Assembly (NCBI GenBank): GCA_930367205.1
Contig: OV884014.1
Coordinates: forward strand, 77,169,104 to 77,233,103
Source of the DNA: Acanthosoma haemorrhoidale
Lineage: Eukaryota > Arthropoda > Insecta > Hemiptera > Acanthosomatidae
Length of the DNA: 64,000 bases
Direction of reading: 5' to 3'
Positions 48,101 through 60,600 of this stretch are shown here, one piece after another; position 1 is the first letter of the stretch; every line of letters starts with the position of its first letter. The notes beneath the pieces were generated by a model. That model had not been told where the DNA came from. It saw only the letters and a list, made by a program, of their open reading frames with translations, and searched no databases. Both the position numbers and the translations under genes were made by a program.

Positions 48101-50591
48101 TATGGGATTCACTCCATTGAGGGTTCATCAGCATCACCTTTAACATAAAACATAGCAATATGAAGAATTCTCAACAATCTACAATAAATAAAAGTTAATG
48201 ATATGTATAAGCAAATATGTTTAAATATAAAAGAAAAATTCACAAATACGTACTATTTAATACTAATTATCAATAAATTTTTAACTTAGGAAAAATAATC
48301 TACTAGCCACCCAGATACAATGTAAATATCAGTGACCAATGAGACTTAATGTTCAAATATCAAAATATGCTGACTGTACTGACTAGTACCACATAAATCA
48401 CTGAGCTTCGGCTGAAAATCATAGAGCCAAAGGATAGGGCTGATCATTTGTTGACGGTGAAATCGTCCATCTGTTCTATCCGACCTCGCAAATAGTTTGG
48501 GATCACAAGTCAGTGTCCTGTCTCACATATTGCAAAAGAAACAGCCTAAAATTTATCCGGCTGTATAAATGATTGGTTTATCCTTTAGATTAAACAGATT
48601 AACCTTGAACCAATGAATATTTGCAATCTGGAGCTCCAGTGATGGGATCAGGAAAACAGAAGATGAACTGTAGCAAGTCACAGAAGATGTCCTGATGTGA
48701 ATAAAAGAATCTGGGCTAAAGCTAAATCATAAGTTGCCAGACTTGTCCAATCCTTGCAAAAAGACAAGCATCAGGAGGTGTTGGGTGATACAGAAATTCC
48801 CAGTCACCTTTGAAAATAGTGGGTTCAGATTCAGGACTGATCCTTGGATTGTCAGGGAAGCTCTGAAAAGCTATCAGGAGCAGCAGAATAATTCTCAAAA
48901 CACTGGGAAGACTCCACATCAAGTATTCGCTCGAAGAGATTGTACCATATGAAGATGGGGTCGAGCCACATAAATCATCCAACTCCTACATCATTCAGAC
49001 TCAAAATGGCATCAAGTACCACTGCAGATCTTGGTTCTTGAGGCCAAAATATGAGCGTGCAGAGATTAATGTGGAGTCACCAGGAGTGGAAGAAATCCCT
49101 TCAAATGAAAGCCGTTCTTCTAGGTCAACAAGTTCACCTCAGCCTGGGTTAAGGCGCTCCATACAATTACCTTCTCCACCTTGGGCATCAACCAGTCCAC
49201 TTACCGAACCACAATATGGCAAACTGGAAGAGGGGTCCCCTAGCCATCCATCATCAGAACTACCCATTATCAAGCAAAATGAGCAGCCATCCTTCCAAGC
49301 AGCAGACCACTATGCCAGCAAGCCCGACACCATACCAGATATGGTCGTCTGAAAGTTCTGAAGAAGCTTGACTATTAAGTTTAATTTGTTATATTGTAAT
49401 TACTTGAGTTTTATTGTTGTTTAAAATATTTTAGTTATAATTTTTAATTACTTAAATTAAATGTTATCTTGTTATATTATGGTAATTACTTAACTTTTTG
49501 TAAAGAAGGGGAATGACAAGGGATTTAAGATATATTTATACATCAGAGACAAGGAGTGTAACCTGCCAATAACCTTTGTTTATGAGGGTGTAGCCCAAAG
49601 AAACTGAACTATTTTTGTACAAAGTGATTTATTTAATTTTTTTTGACAAATAAACCTTTAATCTCATTTAAAGTACTCTCCATTGGGGTCAATACACTTG
49701 TCCAATCTTTTATTCCACTGTTCAAAACATTTTTTAAATTCCTCTTTTGATCCCAGACAGCAGAAGCGCCTTCATTTTTGTTTTTACCTCTTCAACACCC
49801 ACAAAAAGCTTTCCTTTTATATCCCTTTTCATTTGGGAGGGATAAAAAGAAGTCGCAGGTGGATAGACCGAGTGAATAGGGAGGATAGGCACAGTGGTCA
49901 TAACATTTTTTGTCAAAAATCAGGGCACAGGGAGGGCTGTGTGAGCTGGACCGTTGTTATTCCCAAATCTTTACTTAAAAGTCGCTGTTCGGTTTCTTTT
50001 GGGTCCATCTTCATAATCATATTTTATTAATTCAATAAAATTCATTAAATGATAGCTTCATTGTGGTATCATTAAATGTTGTCATTGTAGACTTCCCCAT
50101 ATTGTTTATTTTCTTATATGTGGATCAAATCTATGCCTCTATTAACTAAATGCAGTTAAATAATCTCTCATTTCATTATATTTTCATTTTTTTCTTCTTA
50201 GAGGACTTTGTCCCATAATATATATATATATATTTTTTTTTATTTCTTACCTGGAAAACCTCACTCGAAGCACAGAGTATCAGTCGATGTGATGGGTATT
50301 CAACACCACCAACAACTAAGCAGATATCATTCATCAATCGTTCAGCATACAAGGTAGCAATTTTGACAAGAACATGTTGAGAATTGTCAATCTATAACAC
50401 AAAAATATACCTACTAATAGAATTCAGGAAATAAACTACCAATCAGGAAAGGGTTTACCAAATATTTTGTGTCCCACCTCAACAACTCCAGAGTTCTGAC
50501 ACTCAGAGGTTTTGTCACCGTCAGCCGGATCTTCATCCTGAGTAACCAAAGTAGTTGGTTGCAGAGGAGGTCTCGTGGCTGATCTAAACAT
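39160..50591 (-). CDS. BTBD17: BTBD17-like BTB/BACK-domain protein, complete
   Basis: Ten coding exons join to 523 residues: 50478-50591, 50251-50391, 47958-48137, 47262-47381, 46249-46385, 45210-45439, 44923-45128, 44050-44199, 42246-42445 and 39160-39253. After a short polar N-terminus come a BTB fold (about 51-150: LMNDICLVVGG, HRLILCASSEVFQ, IKYFYTGQIKI, LADKYNVKDL), a BACK region (about 155-310: ACQNFLKWNFELVA, NDLVVTNEMTLYNHVVRWLE, IRFPMMSP) and a C-terminal region matching BTBD17 rather than kelch repeats (WVVDLFPKGVWFQRFYLI, ending TLKIIITIVPL). Human BTBD17 is about 478 residues and is secretory in annotation; no signal peptide is evident here. BTB proteins of this type dimerise, but its partner is unknown. 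Start: ATG at 50591 follows an in-frame TAA by one codon. Odd points: intron 3 has a GC donor at 47957-47956 and the exon ending at 44050 uses a weak GTCGGT donor. Confidence 0.88.
40038..41524 (-). mobile_element. Internally deleted LTR retrotransposon
   Basis: Two direct repeats act as LTRs read on the minus strand: 41524-40624 (901 bp) and 40409-40038 (372 bp, with a core of about 490 bp and two short pieces missing). Both start TGTAGCGAAGCGC and end ..TTGTTGAC(A), so they have TG..CA ends. Only 214 bp (40410-40623) separates them, and a purine tract (TGGGGGAGC) sits directly before the downstream LTR, where a polypurine tract belongs. There is no coding sequence, so it is a deletion derivative or a non-autonomous TRIM-like element. 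Target-site duplications are not evident. Confidence 0.75.
40959..40978. repeat. 20-bp perfect palindrome inside the LTR
   Basis: CCAGGGCCCCGGGGCCCTGG is its own reverse complement, without spacer. It is the most GC-rich 20 bp in its surroundings and lies in the core that the other LTR has lost. Confidence 0.95.
42446..44049 (-). other. BTBD17-like intron 8
   Basis: AT-rich with no element recognised. A less AT-rich stretch at 43620-43860 lacks an open frame with family similarity. Confidence 0.5.
45516..45588 (+). repeat. tRNA-derived SINE head or tRNA pseudogene
   Basis: TAGCTCAAGTAATA fits a pol III A-box, with a D-arm-like GCTC..GAGC stem. About 40 bases on, GGGTTTAAGTCCC fits a B-box, followed by GCTGGGGCA. 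The anticodon arm is missing or eroded, so it is not a working tRNA. It lies in intron 5 of the BTBD17-like gene. Confidence 0.5.
46386..47261 (-). other. BTBD17-like intron 4
   Basis: AT-rich, with a run of 10 or more C near 46531 and T-runs near 46684. No element or gene is recognisable. Confidence 0.5.
48730..49352 (+). mobile_element. Ty3/Gypsy-type integrase C-terminal remnant
   Basis: Two + frames (48734-48952 and 49038-49352) read TDPWIVREALKSYQ.. TGKTPHQVFARRDCT, matching the end of a Gypsy integrase core (normally TDPYLALLAYRNTP..SPAQLLFGRR). Then comes SNSYIIQTQNGIKYHCRSWFLRP, the PRSYxVxTxxGxxxRRNRxHLRP block of the integrase tail. About 100 Ser/Pro-rich residues follow to a stop at 49350. 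The catalytic DDE part is absent. It is inserted antisense to the BTBD17-like gene. Confidence 0.55.
49590..49975 (-). mobile_element. Decayed mariner transposase fragment
   Basis: Minus-strand frames, shifted against each other, give NNGPAHTAL (normally DNAPAHTA, so the catalytic Asp is lost) and PYSLGL..CDFFL (normally PYSPDLAPCDFFL). They continue with QMKRDIKGK.FVGVEEVK and end in FKKCFEQWNKRLDKCI followed by NGEYF. This is the C-terminal third of a mariner transposase, inactive and 5'-truncated. The left terminal inverted repeat should be near 49560-49600 but is not clear to me. Confidence 0.75.
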
Positions 50592-52501
50592 TCTTTAACC
50601 AAAATCATTAAAGCATGTATATTACAAGAATTATTTGTGTATTAGAGCTATTAACTATTAAGCAATTAAAGTAAGCGCTACTGAGCCAACTGCTTTTAAA
50701 TAATGAATATAATTCAAAGAACTGGTATTAGATATTACTTCTAACCTTCCAACGACTCTTTCCAGCATTATTTGTTTTCACTAAGAGCGCCGTTCATATT
50801 AAATAACAAGTTTAGCAATTTTCTAGGAATCCCTAATAGTTCCATATAGTTAAATTTCAAAGAGTATAAAACCTTTATCAAATATTATCGGTGTCATTTA
50901 AGATACCATTTATGTTATAAAAGAACTTAGCACCATTAATATAAAAACTAATAGAGAACTATAAAAGAGTATTGACAGAATGGACTGTTTATTTCTCTCA
51001 AGGTTATCCTGAAGATTATTTGGTGGAACGAGCTTTTCTAGAAATACTGCCAAAGAGCATATATGTAGTACATATATACACATACTATGTCATTGCGTTA
51101 ACCAGTAGCTTTTCACAACATGAGCTGCTCCTTTTTCTTATGTACCGTACAATTCGTATAACATACAGTTAGTTATCTCGTTTTACATACAAAATAAAAA
51201 AAATAGTATTGAACTATTCATAGAGGAAGCAAAATAAATTAAAAATATGTATATGAAAAAATCGAGAAATAAAATAATGAAGATAAATAAATAACTAGAA
51301 ATGATTACGTAATAATAATAAATTATTACAAAAAGAAGTGATAGCTTTCATTCATAGCTTTAAGTGTTTAGTGACAGCATTACTTGAAGCATTTATAAAT
51401 AAAATCCTCTCTCCATACTAGCCACATTGAATGAAATGAAATATTAAAAAAAAACACCCTAAGAATAACAACATGGTACAATTAAACATGTCTAGCTGAC
51501 AAAAAAAGTATTTTTAGTACTTTTTATTTCTTTATTGAAATGAATACGTGTAATCAATGCATTATTATTTTAAGGAGTGGTTAACCATTTAGTTTATGCC
51601 GTCCGATAAAGGCTTATTTACCCCAACCACTTCACTTCACACTGTAGCAGTCACCAAAGAGCTCAATTATAAACAAAATGTTGGTTGGTTTGGGGGAGGT
51701 TACCCACACTAATGCTTTTAGCCTGACGACTCTTCAAAAGCTTTCGGTGCTTCCTCGGTTATGGCCTGTTGTTTTACTGTACAACGTGTGGCCCTAACCT
51801 GCCTTTAGAACTTTTTAAGTTCTTAACTTCAAGAAGTTTTGGTGAATATTTACTTCTTTATAGTTCTCATTTTTAGTTATCACAGGGGTTTTGTTGGGTT
51901 ATTATTTATAAATGATTAAATTATATTCTCCTGCAGATTGATCTTGGTCATTTCTTTCATCCACCAAAGCTCTTAAAGAAAATTCATTTTCCCAATGTGT
52001 CTTTCGCACTGTTGAAACATAAATTGATTTACGCACAAGCACTTTCAAAGTCACACTGACATTTTCAAGTGCTTATAATGCTAGCCATCACGACTGTGTC
52101 AGACTTTACCTGGAGTAAGAGCCAAAATATTCTAGAAAGTTTAATTTCGTGGTGGCCCAACAAAATAATTTTATATTATAAGCTTATAATTTTCTATAAG
52201 TATTCAAAACTTATAAAGAGGAATCTCGTAGAAAAGGATGATGACTTGTAGGCAATCTATCTTTAAAGTGTCATAATCGAACACATAAAGAAAAGAAGAG
52301 GGAACAGTCACAAGACCTTTTAACGCAGAGGAAAAGAAGAGCGTTAACGTTAAACCAAATAAAGAAACAAACAATACTTAAGGACTCAAAAAAAAAAATG
52401 TAAATATTCGTTCCAAAATATAGGACTTACCATATGTTTACCAGTTATTAGTCAACGTTATTATAATTATAAATGGACTTCGATTTCAATTATTTGCAAA
52501 A
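50592..52501. other. Divergent intergenic region between BTBD17-like and Mdh2
   Basis: The two genes are transcribed away from each other, so both promoters presumably lie here. The sequence is AT-rich with no clear TATA/Inr pair at a convincing position. A less AT-rich segment at 51590-51830 has no coding similarity. Confidence 0.45.
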
Positions 52502-53512
52502 ATGTTGGTGTTGTCTAAAGTAAGTTCCTGGATTGTAAACCATAGATGTCTTTCCACTTCCGGTAGATTGGCAGTGAAGGTCTGTGTTTGTGGCGCTGGT
52601 GGTGGGATTGGGCAACCCTTGTCAATGTTGCTGAAGCTGTCTCCTTTAGTAAGTGAGTTGTCACTCTACGACATCGTCCACACTCCGGGGGTAGTGGCCG
52701 ACCTCAGCCATATCGACACGAACTCAAAAACCATAGGATGCGACGGGCCAGAGAACCTCAAGGTGACGCTAACAGGCATGGAAGTGGTCATCATACCTGC
52801 TGGTGTCCCGAGAAAACCTGGGATGACAAGGGACGATCTTTTCAACACCAACGCCAGCATAGTGCGCGACCTAACGGAAGCTATCGCTAAGTACTGCCCT
52901 AAGGCACTAGTGGCTATAATCACTAATCCGGTCAATACTTGCGTACCTATAGCAGCGGAAACGCTCAAGAAGCATGGTGCCTTTGACCCTAACAGGCTGT
53001 TCGGAGTGACCACCTTGGACTTGATAAGAGCTAGGACTTTTGTAGGGCAGCTGAAGGGATTGGACCCAGCCTCGATAGATGTTCCAGTTATAGGAGGCCA
53101 CTCGGGAGTCACTATCATCCCTGTGATTTCACAAACCAAGCCGCAGATCAAGTTGGACGATGATGAGGTAGTGGCTTTGTCAAAAAGGATCCAGAACGCG
53201 GGGTCGGAAGTGGTAAAGGCGAAAGCGGGATCCGGAAGTGCCACCCTCTCGATGGCCCACGCCGGAGCTAGGTTTGCTCTGTCACTGTGTCGGGGACTCA
53301 AGGGCGAAAAGGATGTCATTGAGTGTAGTTACGTCTCATCAAAGGTCACCGAAGCAAAGTTTTTCGCTACTTCTGTATTGCTGGGCCCAAATGGAGTTGC
53401 TAAAAACTTTGGCCTTCCTTCATTATCTAATTATGAAAAAGAACTACTTAAAGCGGCAATGCCAGAATTACAGAAAAATATTAAAAAAGGGGAGGATTTC
53501 GTCACGAAATAA
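52502..53512 (+). CDS. Mdh2: Mitochondrial malate dehydrogenase, intronless and intact
   Basis: A single 336-codon frame encodes the whole enzyme, which interconverts malate and oxaloacetate with NAD in the citric acid cycle and malate-aspartate shuttle. The first ~22 residues ([19 protein letters not shown]) are basic and hydroxylated without acid, as in a mitochondrial presequence. Then come the Rossmann loop [11 protein letters not shown] (31-41), D57 after it for NAD ribose, [12 protein letters not shown] with substrate arginines R104 and R110, TNPVN (141-145), DLIRARTF with the third arginine, and GGHSG with catalytic H200. Length and motifs are normal for the family. There is no intron, poly(A) tail or target duplication, so it is either a native single-exon gene or an old functional retrocopy. 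The coding part is much GC-richer than its flanks. ATG at 52502 is the only start that gives the presequence. Confidence 0.97.
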   Translation: MLVLSKVSSWIVNHRCLSTSGRLAVKVCVCGAGGGIGQPLSMLLKLSPLVSELSLYDIVHTPGVVADLSHIDTNSKTIGCDGPENLKVTLTGMEVVIIPAGVPRKPGMTRDDLFNTNASIVRDLTEAIAKYCPKALVAIITNPVNTCVPIAAETLKKHGAFDPNRLFGVTTLDLIRARTFVGQLKGLDPASIDVPVIGGHSGVTIIPVISQTKPQIKLDDDEVVALSKRIQNAGSEVVKAKAGSGSATLSMAHAGARFALSLCRGLKGEKDVIECSYVSSKVTEAKFFATSVLLGPNGVAKNFGLPSLSNYEKELLKAAMPELQKNIKKGEDFVTK

Positions 53513-56500
53513 TTTCTCCCTAACCGTCCACCCTTAGTGACTTTTCATCTCTTAATGAAATAATAATGAATGTAAACAATAATAAAAATGTAAACAGATT
53601 TTGTTCATTCCCCCCCAAATCATGGAATAAACACATATGGTTATTTTTAAGAGACTAAAACAGATAATACTAAGCAGAGTAGTAAAATATAAGATGATGT
53701 TACAAGGATAATTTATGTCCCCTACACCTTTCAAAATTTAAGTTTATATAATACTCAAAGAAATTTGAAAGGCTAGGTTTAAAGCTTACACAGCTTAAAT
53801 GACTTTATTTTTTCAGACCTAGCAAGCCTGGCAGCAAAACCGCTTAGAGAAATGACAGAAATGCAAGTTTAAACGGTTTGGCCATATCTGAATAATAGGA
53901 GAGACACCTAATGGGAGCATAAGTAGACAGCAGGCCAAAACGTATATATAATTCCTGTAGAGAATAGAAGGAACAGGGCAGAAATTAGATGATGGCACAG
54001 TAAAATGATGCAAGGCTTTTCATGCTTTAGGGTACAACAGAGATAATGAAAGAAGAATAGTATATCATGACCTTTATAATTTAAGTTATTACTGAAAGTT
54101 TAAACAGTTGACTATTATTGTTAAAAACTTGACATATGGATTAATATTTTATGGGAGTTCATACTTAATAATTTGTATTGTATAAATAAATGGATTTGCT
54201 GCTAAATTGGCTTTGGTTATTGAAAGAATTTTTATCAAATTTATTAGTGGGTGGCATTATCACATACTATGTAAGTCTGCATCATGTCCTGACATCGTAA
54301 TATTAACTACTTATGTTATTCTTATATCTACCTCTGATTTGTATTTTTGTTCATGACTTGTCTCACAAATGTTTAACTACTAATACATTTGTTGAAATTT
54401 TAAATCTTTCTCTTATTAACGAATGCGGAAATCCCAACAAATAATCCATTTATATATTAATTTTTTTTATAGCCTGTAAATATGACAAATGACTGATGAT
54501 ATAGTTAAGGCTCAATATAAAGCACTTCATGTTAGTAAATAAAGAAATTAATTTTAACCCTGGTCACAATTGAAATTAACCAAACAAAAACAGTCAAGTG
54601 ATTTTAATTCAACATTTGATTTTGTTACTTTTTATAACAAATAAATAAAGGTCCTATAAAAAGGTAGAATTCTCTCCTGTGTGTACATATCTATAAATAC
54701 ACATTCCCGACATTGATTTTTCAGGCAACCTAAAGACTTCAAACAATTAAATAAATAACAAAATCATCACGAATTTGATTTTTCAATGGTTATTTAGAAT
54801 TCACAACGAGGTAGGAAACAATTTATATTTTTAAGGAAGGAAGTTTCCATTTATTAATTATTGCTTACACATTGGTTAGACTTGAGCCTTTTTTTTTCTT
54901 ATTCTTTAATGCTTAAGTCCTTTTTAAGTGCATTACTTCCAACATAATAAATAAAGACATAAGGAGAAATCAAATAGGAAATAATTTGGAAACATCTACC
55001 TCCTTTATTAAATTAAAGGTTGTTTCACAATAGAGCTTTTGCTTTCTCTAAAATAAAAATGGCACCAACAATTAATTTCTCTCCTATACATTAACATATA
55101 AGTATAAAAATAAAGCATCTTGTAAGAATTTATTTTCATCTGAAACAATGTACATTACATACATATCACTTTGCTCAAAATACATGAGCTTCATTATATT
55201 TAAAATCTCATTGAATCAGCTTAATAGAAAAGTATTTTCAACCATACGTTTCACAAGAAATAAGCATACTATGACAAAATTAAATAAAAACATCGGTACT
55301 TCCTTTATTATTTAAAACTTTAACCTTTCTCTGGAGCATAGAGCATGTTGTTGGGAAGTATGTTCAGCATAATTTTCAACTGAAATTTTCAATTAATGTA
55401 TTGAGCAATAAAGCTAACAGTTTTTTATCCCTGTACATAACGGTTTTTTTTTTAAATACACAGTAAGTACTTGTGCATTAACTTATTGTGTCCTGGATTT
55501 AAATTATATATTGATATATTTAATTTGCATTTTTGGATTCGTCTTAGTTTACATACAGAGCCTAAAGGTAGCAATCTAAATTGTGAATGTGGTGAATAAG
55601 TTAGGAAAATGTGTAACCCTACTTGATTCAGCTCAATCTGCCAGTGCAAATACTTGGACCTTCCAAACTTGGCCACTTCAATCACAATGATAAAACTGAT
55701 GCATGTCAGCGATGAATGATTATACCTTTCACTTACTTATTGCTAGGCAGCCTTTTCTGACAAGTACATCCTTGAGCCGTTTCAAATTTATATAGAATAG
55801 TAGTTTTGATCTTTATTAGCTATCTTTGTCAAAAAGGCATCTACATGAGAAAATGATCTAAAAAATGATGTAGTAATGCCTACCTAAACTACGTAATAAT
55901 AATAAACTATAATGATAGAAATCACACTTGTCAAAAAATAAGCCTATTGAGACTAAAATAAAAATAAACCTAGATAGAAACAACAAAAGAAACATAGTTA
56001 TGTTTTAAAAATTTTGTTCTTAAATTCCCCGTTGCCTTACATAACACGTAGTAATATTAAATTCACAATGAAGTTTTACATATTTTTAATTTATATAGCA
56101 AAAACAAGTTTGTTATAAATTTTTCTTAATTCACACCTTCAATTCTTACACAAAACTTAGTTAGCACTAATATCCATACAAGTGACAAATTATCATTCAA
56201 GTAAACTTAAGTCCATAATTTTGATATGTAGGTGCAATACACGAGCAAAGTTTAATTTGATTGAACTGCCTTTTGTTATTTAAATTAAAAATCCTGGCTA
56301 TTCGCAGGAATGTATTATTAATGATTGATAATGATTGAAGTGAATACCCAATGAACAGACAGTTCATTGAAATGACTCCCATTTCATCACATCTTATCAT
56401 GTCAGTTGTGTGTTATTTCTGACACATGCAGCCGTAGAATCATCTAGACCTCCTTTTTTATTTCATATAAACTAAAGTGAAGAATCCCGACTAGAACTAA

Positions 56501-57606
56501 TTTGGTTACAAAAAACTACAAATCTATAAAAGGAAAGAGGAAAGCAAATTTAACAATTAATATTGCAACTATACTAAACCCTTCAAATGCCAACACATTC
56601 CCTTTTACACATTAACCTTTAATTTAAGTACGCATATTTTTTTAATAGAAATTATTTGTACATATGCAAATATATATATATATTTATTTAGATATAATAT
56701 ATTAAATATATTCAGTAATGAAATAAAATTAGCAATGGTATACAGCCAATATCAACCAAGTATGTAAACCTATATACATATTTACATTACCGATACAAGT
56801 AAATCAGTTTAATGAAAGACTATAATGTCAAATGTATATCTACAAATGGCTTAACTTATTAAGATGGATTTTATCTCTCAACTGCCATATGAACATGAAA
56901 CTGCATAGAGCCGATGGAATAGTGAGCGAGGAAAGAAGTGGCCAGTGCCAACTATATCACGTCTCATACATCCCGGCCAGTGCCACTGGCCTATCATATA
57001 TCCTATGCTTCCTTTGTTAGTGAAAAAATATAAATGTTTCCTAATGATGATTGGATAAACTCAAAGAGCTCTCTCAACTCACATTTCAATGGAACAATTA
57101 GACCAGTTTGTATGAAAGATCATACCAAATATTGGCATTCATGGCCATTGTTAGCATTTCACTGTTGTTTTATTTTTTGCATTGTGTTATGTTCTATCTC
57201 CATAGCACTTCATATTTATTAAAGGAGTTATTAACCTTCAATGATTATTTAAATGGTAACTAGACAGCAGACAAATGGTTTTCATAATACTCAGTTGGCA
57301 GATAAACCATAAGGCTGGAATGGTTTGTATATAAATTAAATTCCTGACCAAACTTAACTTAAGTATATGGTCAGTTGTTCCTAATGACTTACTAAGCATT
57401 TAATAAGCTCAATACTGGAATCCGTATCATTAATGACATATCTGAGAATGTACTGCAGTTTTAAATAAAAATATCTAATAGCAACACAAGGATTACGGAA
57501 GCTAATTGACAAAGATGTGAAGTGGATGAGGTAAAAGTAACAGCTGTATTTGATTAAATAGCACTGTCAAACAGATGGTCGTCAGCAGGTAGCGAGGCTA
57601 ACTGGA
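53513..57606. other. Convergent intergenic region and 3' UTRs
   Basis: Very AT-rich DNA lies between the Mdh2 stop and the LKB1 stop. AATAAAAA near 53577 could serve Mdh2. Around 53810-54060 a few broken + words (RFGHI, then a DRG-like tail) faintly recall the end of an RTE LINE, too weak to call. Much of the right half may be the LKB1 3' UTR. No open frame resembles a known protein. Confidence 0.45.
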
Positions 57607-60600
57607 TCAGGAAGGGTTGCAAGTTGCTAGCTTTCGCACCGACAGGCATGAAGTTGCATTTGATGATGAAGACTTCCATGATTTTTTTGTTTCTGACTTT
57701 TGTTTGGCAAGCTCCTCTTCAGCCAGCCTTCTTTCTTCAGCTGAAACACATAAACAATAATTGCTTATAATAAAGTCATTTTATTACAATTTTGATGTCA
57801 CTTTAACACGTAAAATGATTAAAGAGCCATAATAATGCTTCTAATATGATATGAATAGCTTATGATAGTTTATATATTTTTAATAGTTATGATTGAAGGG
57901 CAGCAATGTTAAAAAACAAAAAAGTAAGATTTGACTACCTTGTATCTGGCGCTCAGTGATGTATTGGGTAGAGCCAGCCTCTGGCCCATAATGGTAGTCA
58001 TAGAGGTATGGCAGGACTGTCATGGAGTGGTTGTGGTTCCCTCTTCGAGGAGGCACCTGCACCACTTGCTCCGTCTCAGGCAGTTTGCGCACGAACCACC
58101 TGCCAAAGCAGTCCATTATTAACTTTTAAGAAATTTTAAGTTAAGGCTACGAAACTAGTGAGGTTACATCTAAGCTAATACTTCTCCTCAACTTTTGATT
58201 GTCCAAACTGAATAGGTAATTTTTTTGTATCAAATAGCTACTAATTTTCCCTCACGAAGTTAGTAGTAAATAAGGAAAATGCCAAGAAGAGTGAACACGA
58301 GTCTTAGTATTATAGATTAATACACAATGCCATATTGTTAAAAGTGTTGAAAAGAAGTTGTTTCCATCCATGATTGGCAAACATTTTGCCACTAATTAGC
58401 AATCAACATAAATTGGTAGATAGAACGGATTGTATCTGTTTCAGTGCTTTGCAGGATGGATAAGCTGGAACGTACCATTACTTAATATTAGCGAATTAAT
58501 GAGTGCCCCGAATAAAAAGATAGTCAACAGTGCTGAACAGGACAATTAATGAGCCAATGTAATAATGGGGAATTCTCTGTAAAAAATGTTAAATATATGA
58601 TAATGGTTTTATTTAAAAAGAAATTAATGATGATGAAACAAGATTCAATTCAATATTCTTGGTCATCCTAGAACTCAAAATTGTTATTTTATCATTGAGA
58701 AGGATAAATTATTAGAGAAATCATCTATAACCCAGATGTGTTCAATGTTCAGGACCCACAAAGAGCCATGACAGATTTCAGCTGATATTCATAAAAAATA
58801 AACATATACCTGAATCAATTGTCAACTTAGACATAATTGTCATTTTATTAAATATTTGTTTATTCATATAGTAGGGCAACTACTAATAATAACAATAATA
58901 TCTTTATTATTTTGTTAATATGTCTCTTAATTAACTAGAGAGAAAAATTAACTTATTCTGGGATCAAGTAACCTATAAATAATAATAGAAATACTGAAGT
59001 AAAATAATGTGTACTTAAACCTTAATTAATAATTTAAAAAATAGATATATACATATTATTGTTATAAACAATATGAAAAATTAGGTAAAATACAATATTG
59101 AATTTAAATAAAAGCTTAAAATTAATACAACATAATTAAACGATAGTAACAATTAGGAAGGTGCCAGCCAAGCATCTCTATTATATAATCAATCTCTGTG
59201 TATTCTATGAATCAGGTTGGCCAAAAAGTCCATTCTGTTTTTTAAGTGAAAATAAGACACAACTTTTAAACACAAAGCGATTTATTCAATCAATGATATA
59301 ATTGCCGTTTGTTCCAGTATCTTCTGCCATCTCATAGCCAGATTCATAATTCCATGCTCAAAGACTTTCCTGTCTTTACTGGCAAAAAAATTTTCCAAGT
59401 GGAATTTTTACATCTTCTTCAGAGTTGAAGGTCTGTCCATTCAATGAATTTTGAAGAGACCGGAACAGGTGGAAATCTGAAGGTGCAAGGTCAGGGAATA
59501 TGGAGGGTGCAGCAAAACTTCCCAGCCAAGCTCCAGTAACTTCTGCTGCGTCTGTAAAGAAGTGTGCGGTCTGGCATTGTCGTGATGGAAGACAATCCCC
59601 TTACGGTTGGCTAGTTCTGGACGCTTCTGGTGGATAGCTGCATTTAATTTGTCCAGCTGGTACACAACCGAATTGATGGTCCTGTTCGTGGGAAGAAGTT
59701 CGTAAAAGACAACACCCCTCCAATCCCACCAAATCGAGAGCATAACCTTCTTTGGGTGAAGTCCTGCTTTGGAGGTTGTTTGTGGTAATTTGCCGCGCTT
59801 CCACCATGAGTGTTTGCACTCCACATTGTTATAGACGATCCACTTTTCGTCCCATGTCATCATTCACTTCAAAAAAAGGATCGTTTTCTTCACGTTTTCG
59901 CAACGAATCGCAGATGGCAATCTTTTGGGTGAGGTTAGCCTCACTAAGTTGATGCAGATGGTTTTCAATACTCGATTTGGATATTTTGAGGATAACTGCA
60001 ATCTCCCTAGTTGTACAACAGGGATAGGCGTCGACTAATTCCTTCACTTTGTCGCTGTTAATCTCAGTTGGCCGGCCAGAGCGAGGTGCGTCTTGAACCA
60101 AAAAATTTCCCGATCGAAATCTTGAAAAGCACTTCTGGCACACACATTCTGTAACAGCATCCTCTCCTTATACAGCGCATATCTTCCAGAAAGTTTGCAC
60201 TGCTTTCTTGCCTTTTTTTAAATAAAAAAGCATGAGGTGTCGATAATGTTAGTTTTGGTTTTCCATTTTCAGGATGATCCTAAACACACAAAATACAATC
60301 AGTCTCGTCGGAATTTCACGTCAAACTATGTTGAAGTGTCTAGTATCTGACGAGAGCGCACTCGCAAGGGACAGACTGAAGTTAGCTACATATTAGACTG
60401 CTTGAAGTTTCATGACGACAAAAACCGAACGGACTTTTTGGCCTACCTATTATATAATAAAAAATAAACAAAGTAATAATTCCCAAGCTACCAGATAATG
60501 AGGTGATGTTGGATGGTTTTGCAAGGTAAATATTAAGATGGAGAGAATTCCAAAGAGTAATTTGCGAGCATGAAAGCAACAGTCGAATGCAGCAGCTTTG

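Larger units (their letters stand above)
48138..50250 (-). other. BTBD17-like intron 2 with two transposon remnants
   Basis: It separates the two exons of the BTB domain. A Ty3/Gypsy integrase piece (48730-49352, +) and a mariner remnant (49590-49975, -) fill much of it. A short AT dinucleotide tract sits at about 50218-50232. Confidence 0.6.

Noticed and set aside
52666..53319. 217-codon minus-strand frame opposite malate dehydrogenase
   Set aside because: It is the antisense shadow of a GC-rich coding exon; the + frame has all the enzyme motifs.
53810..54060. RTE LINE tail
   Set aside because: Only a few words resemble the tail and stops are frequent; too weak to annotate.
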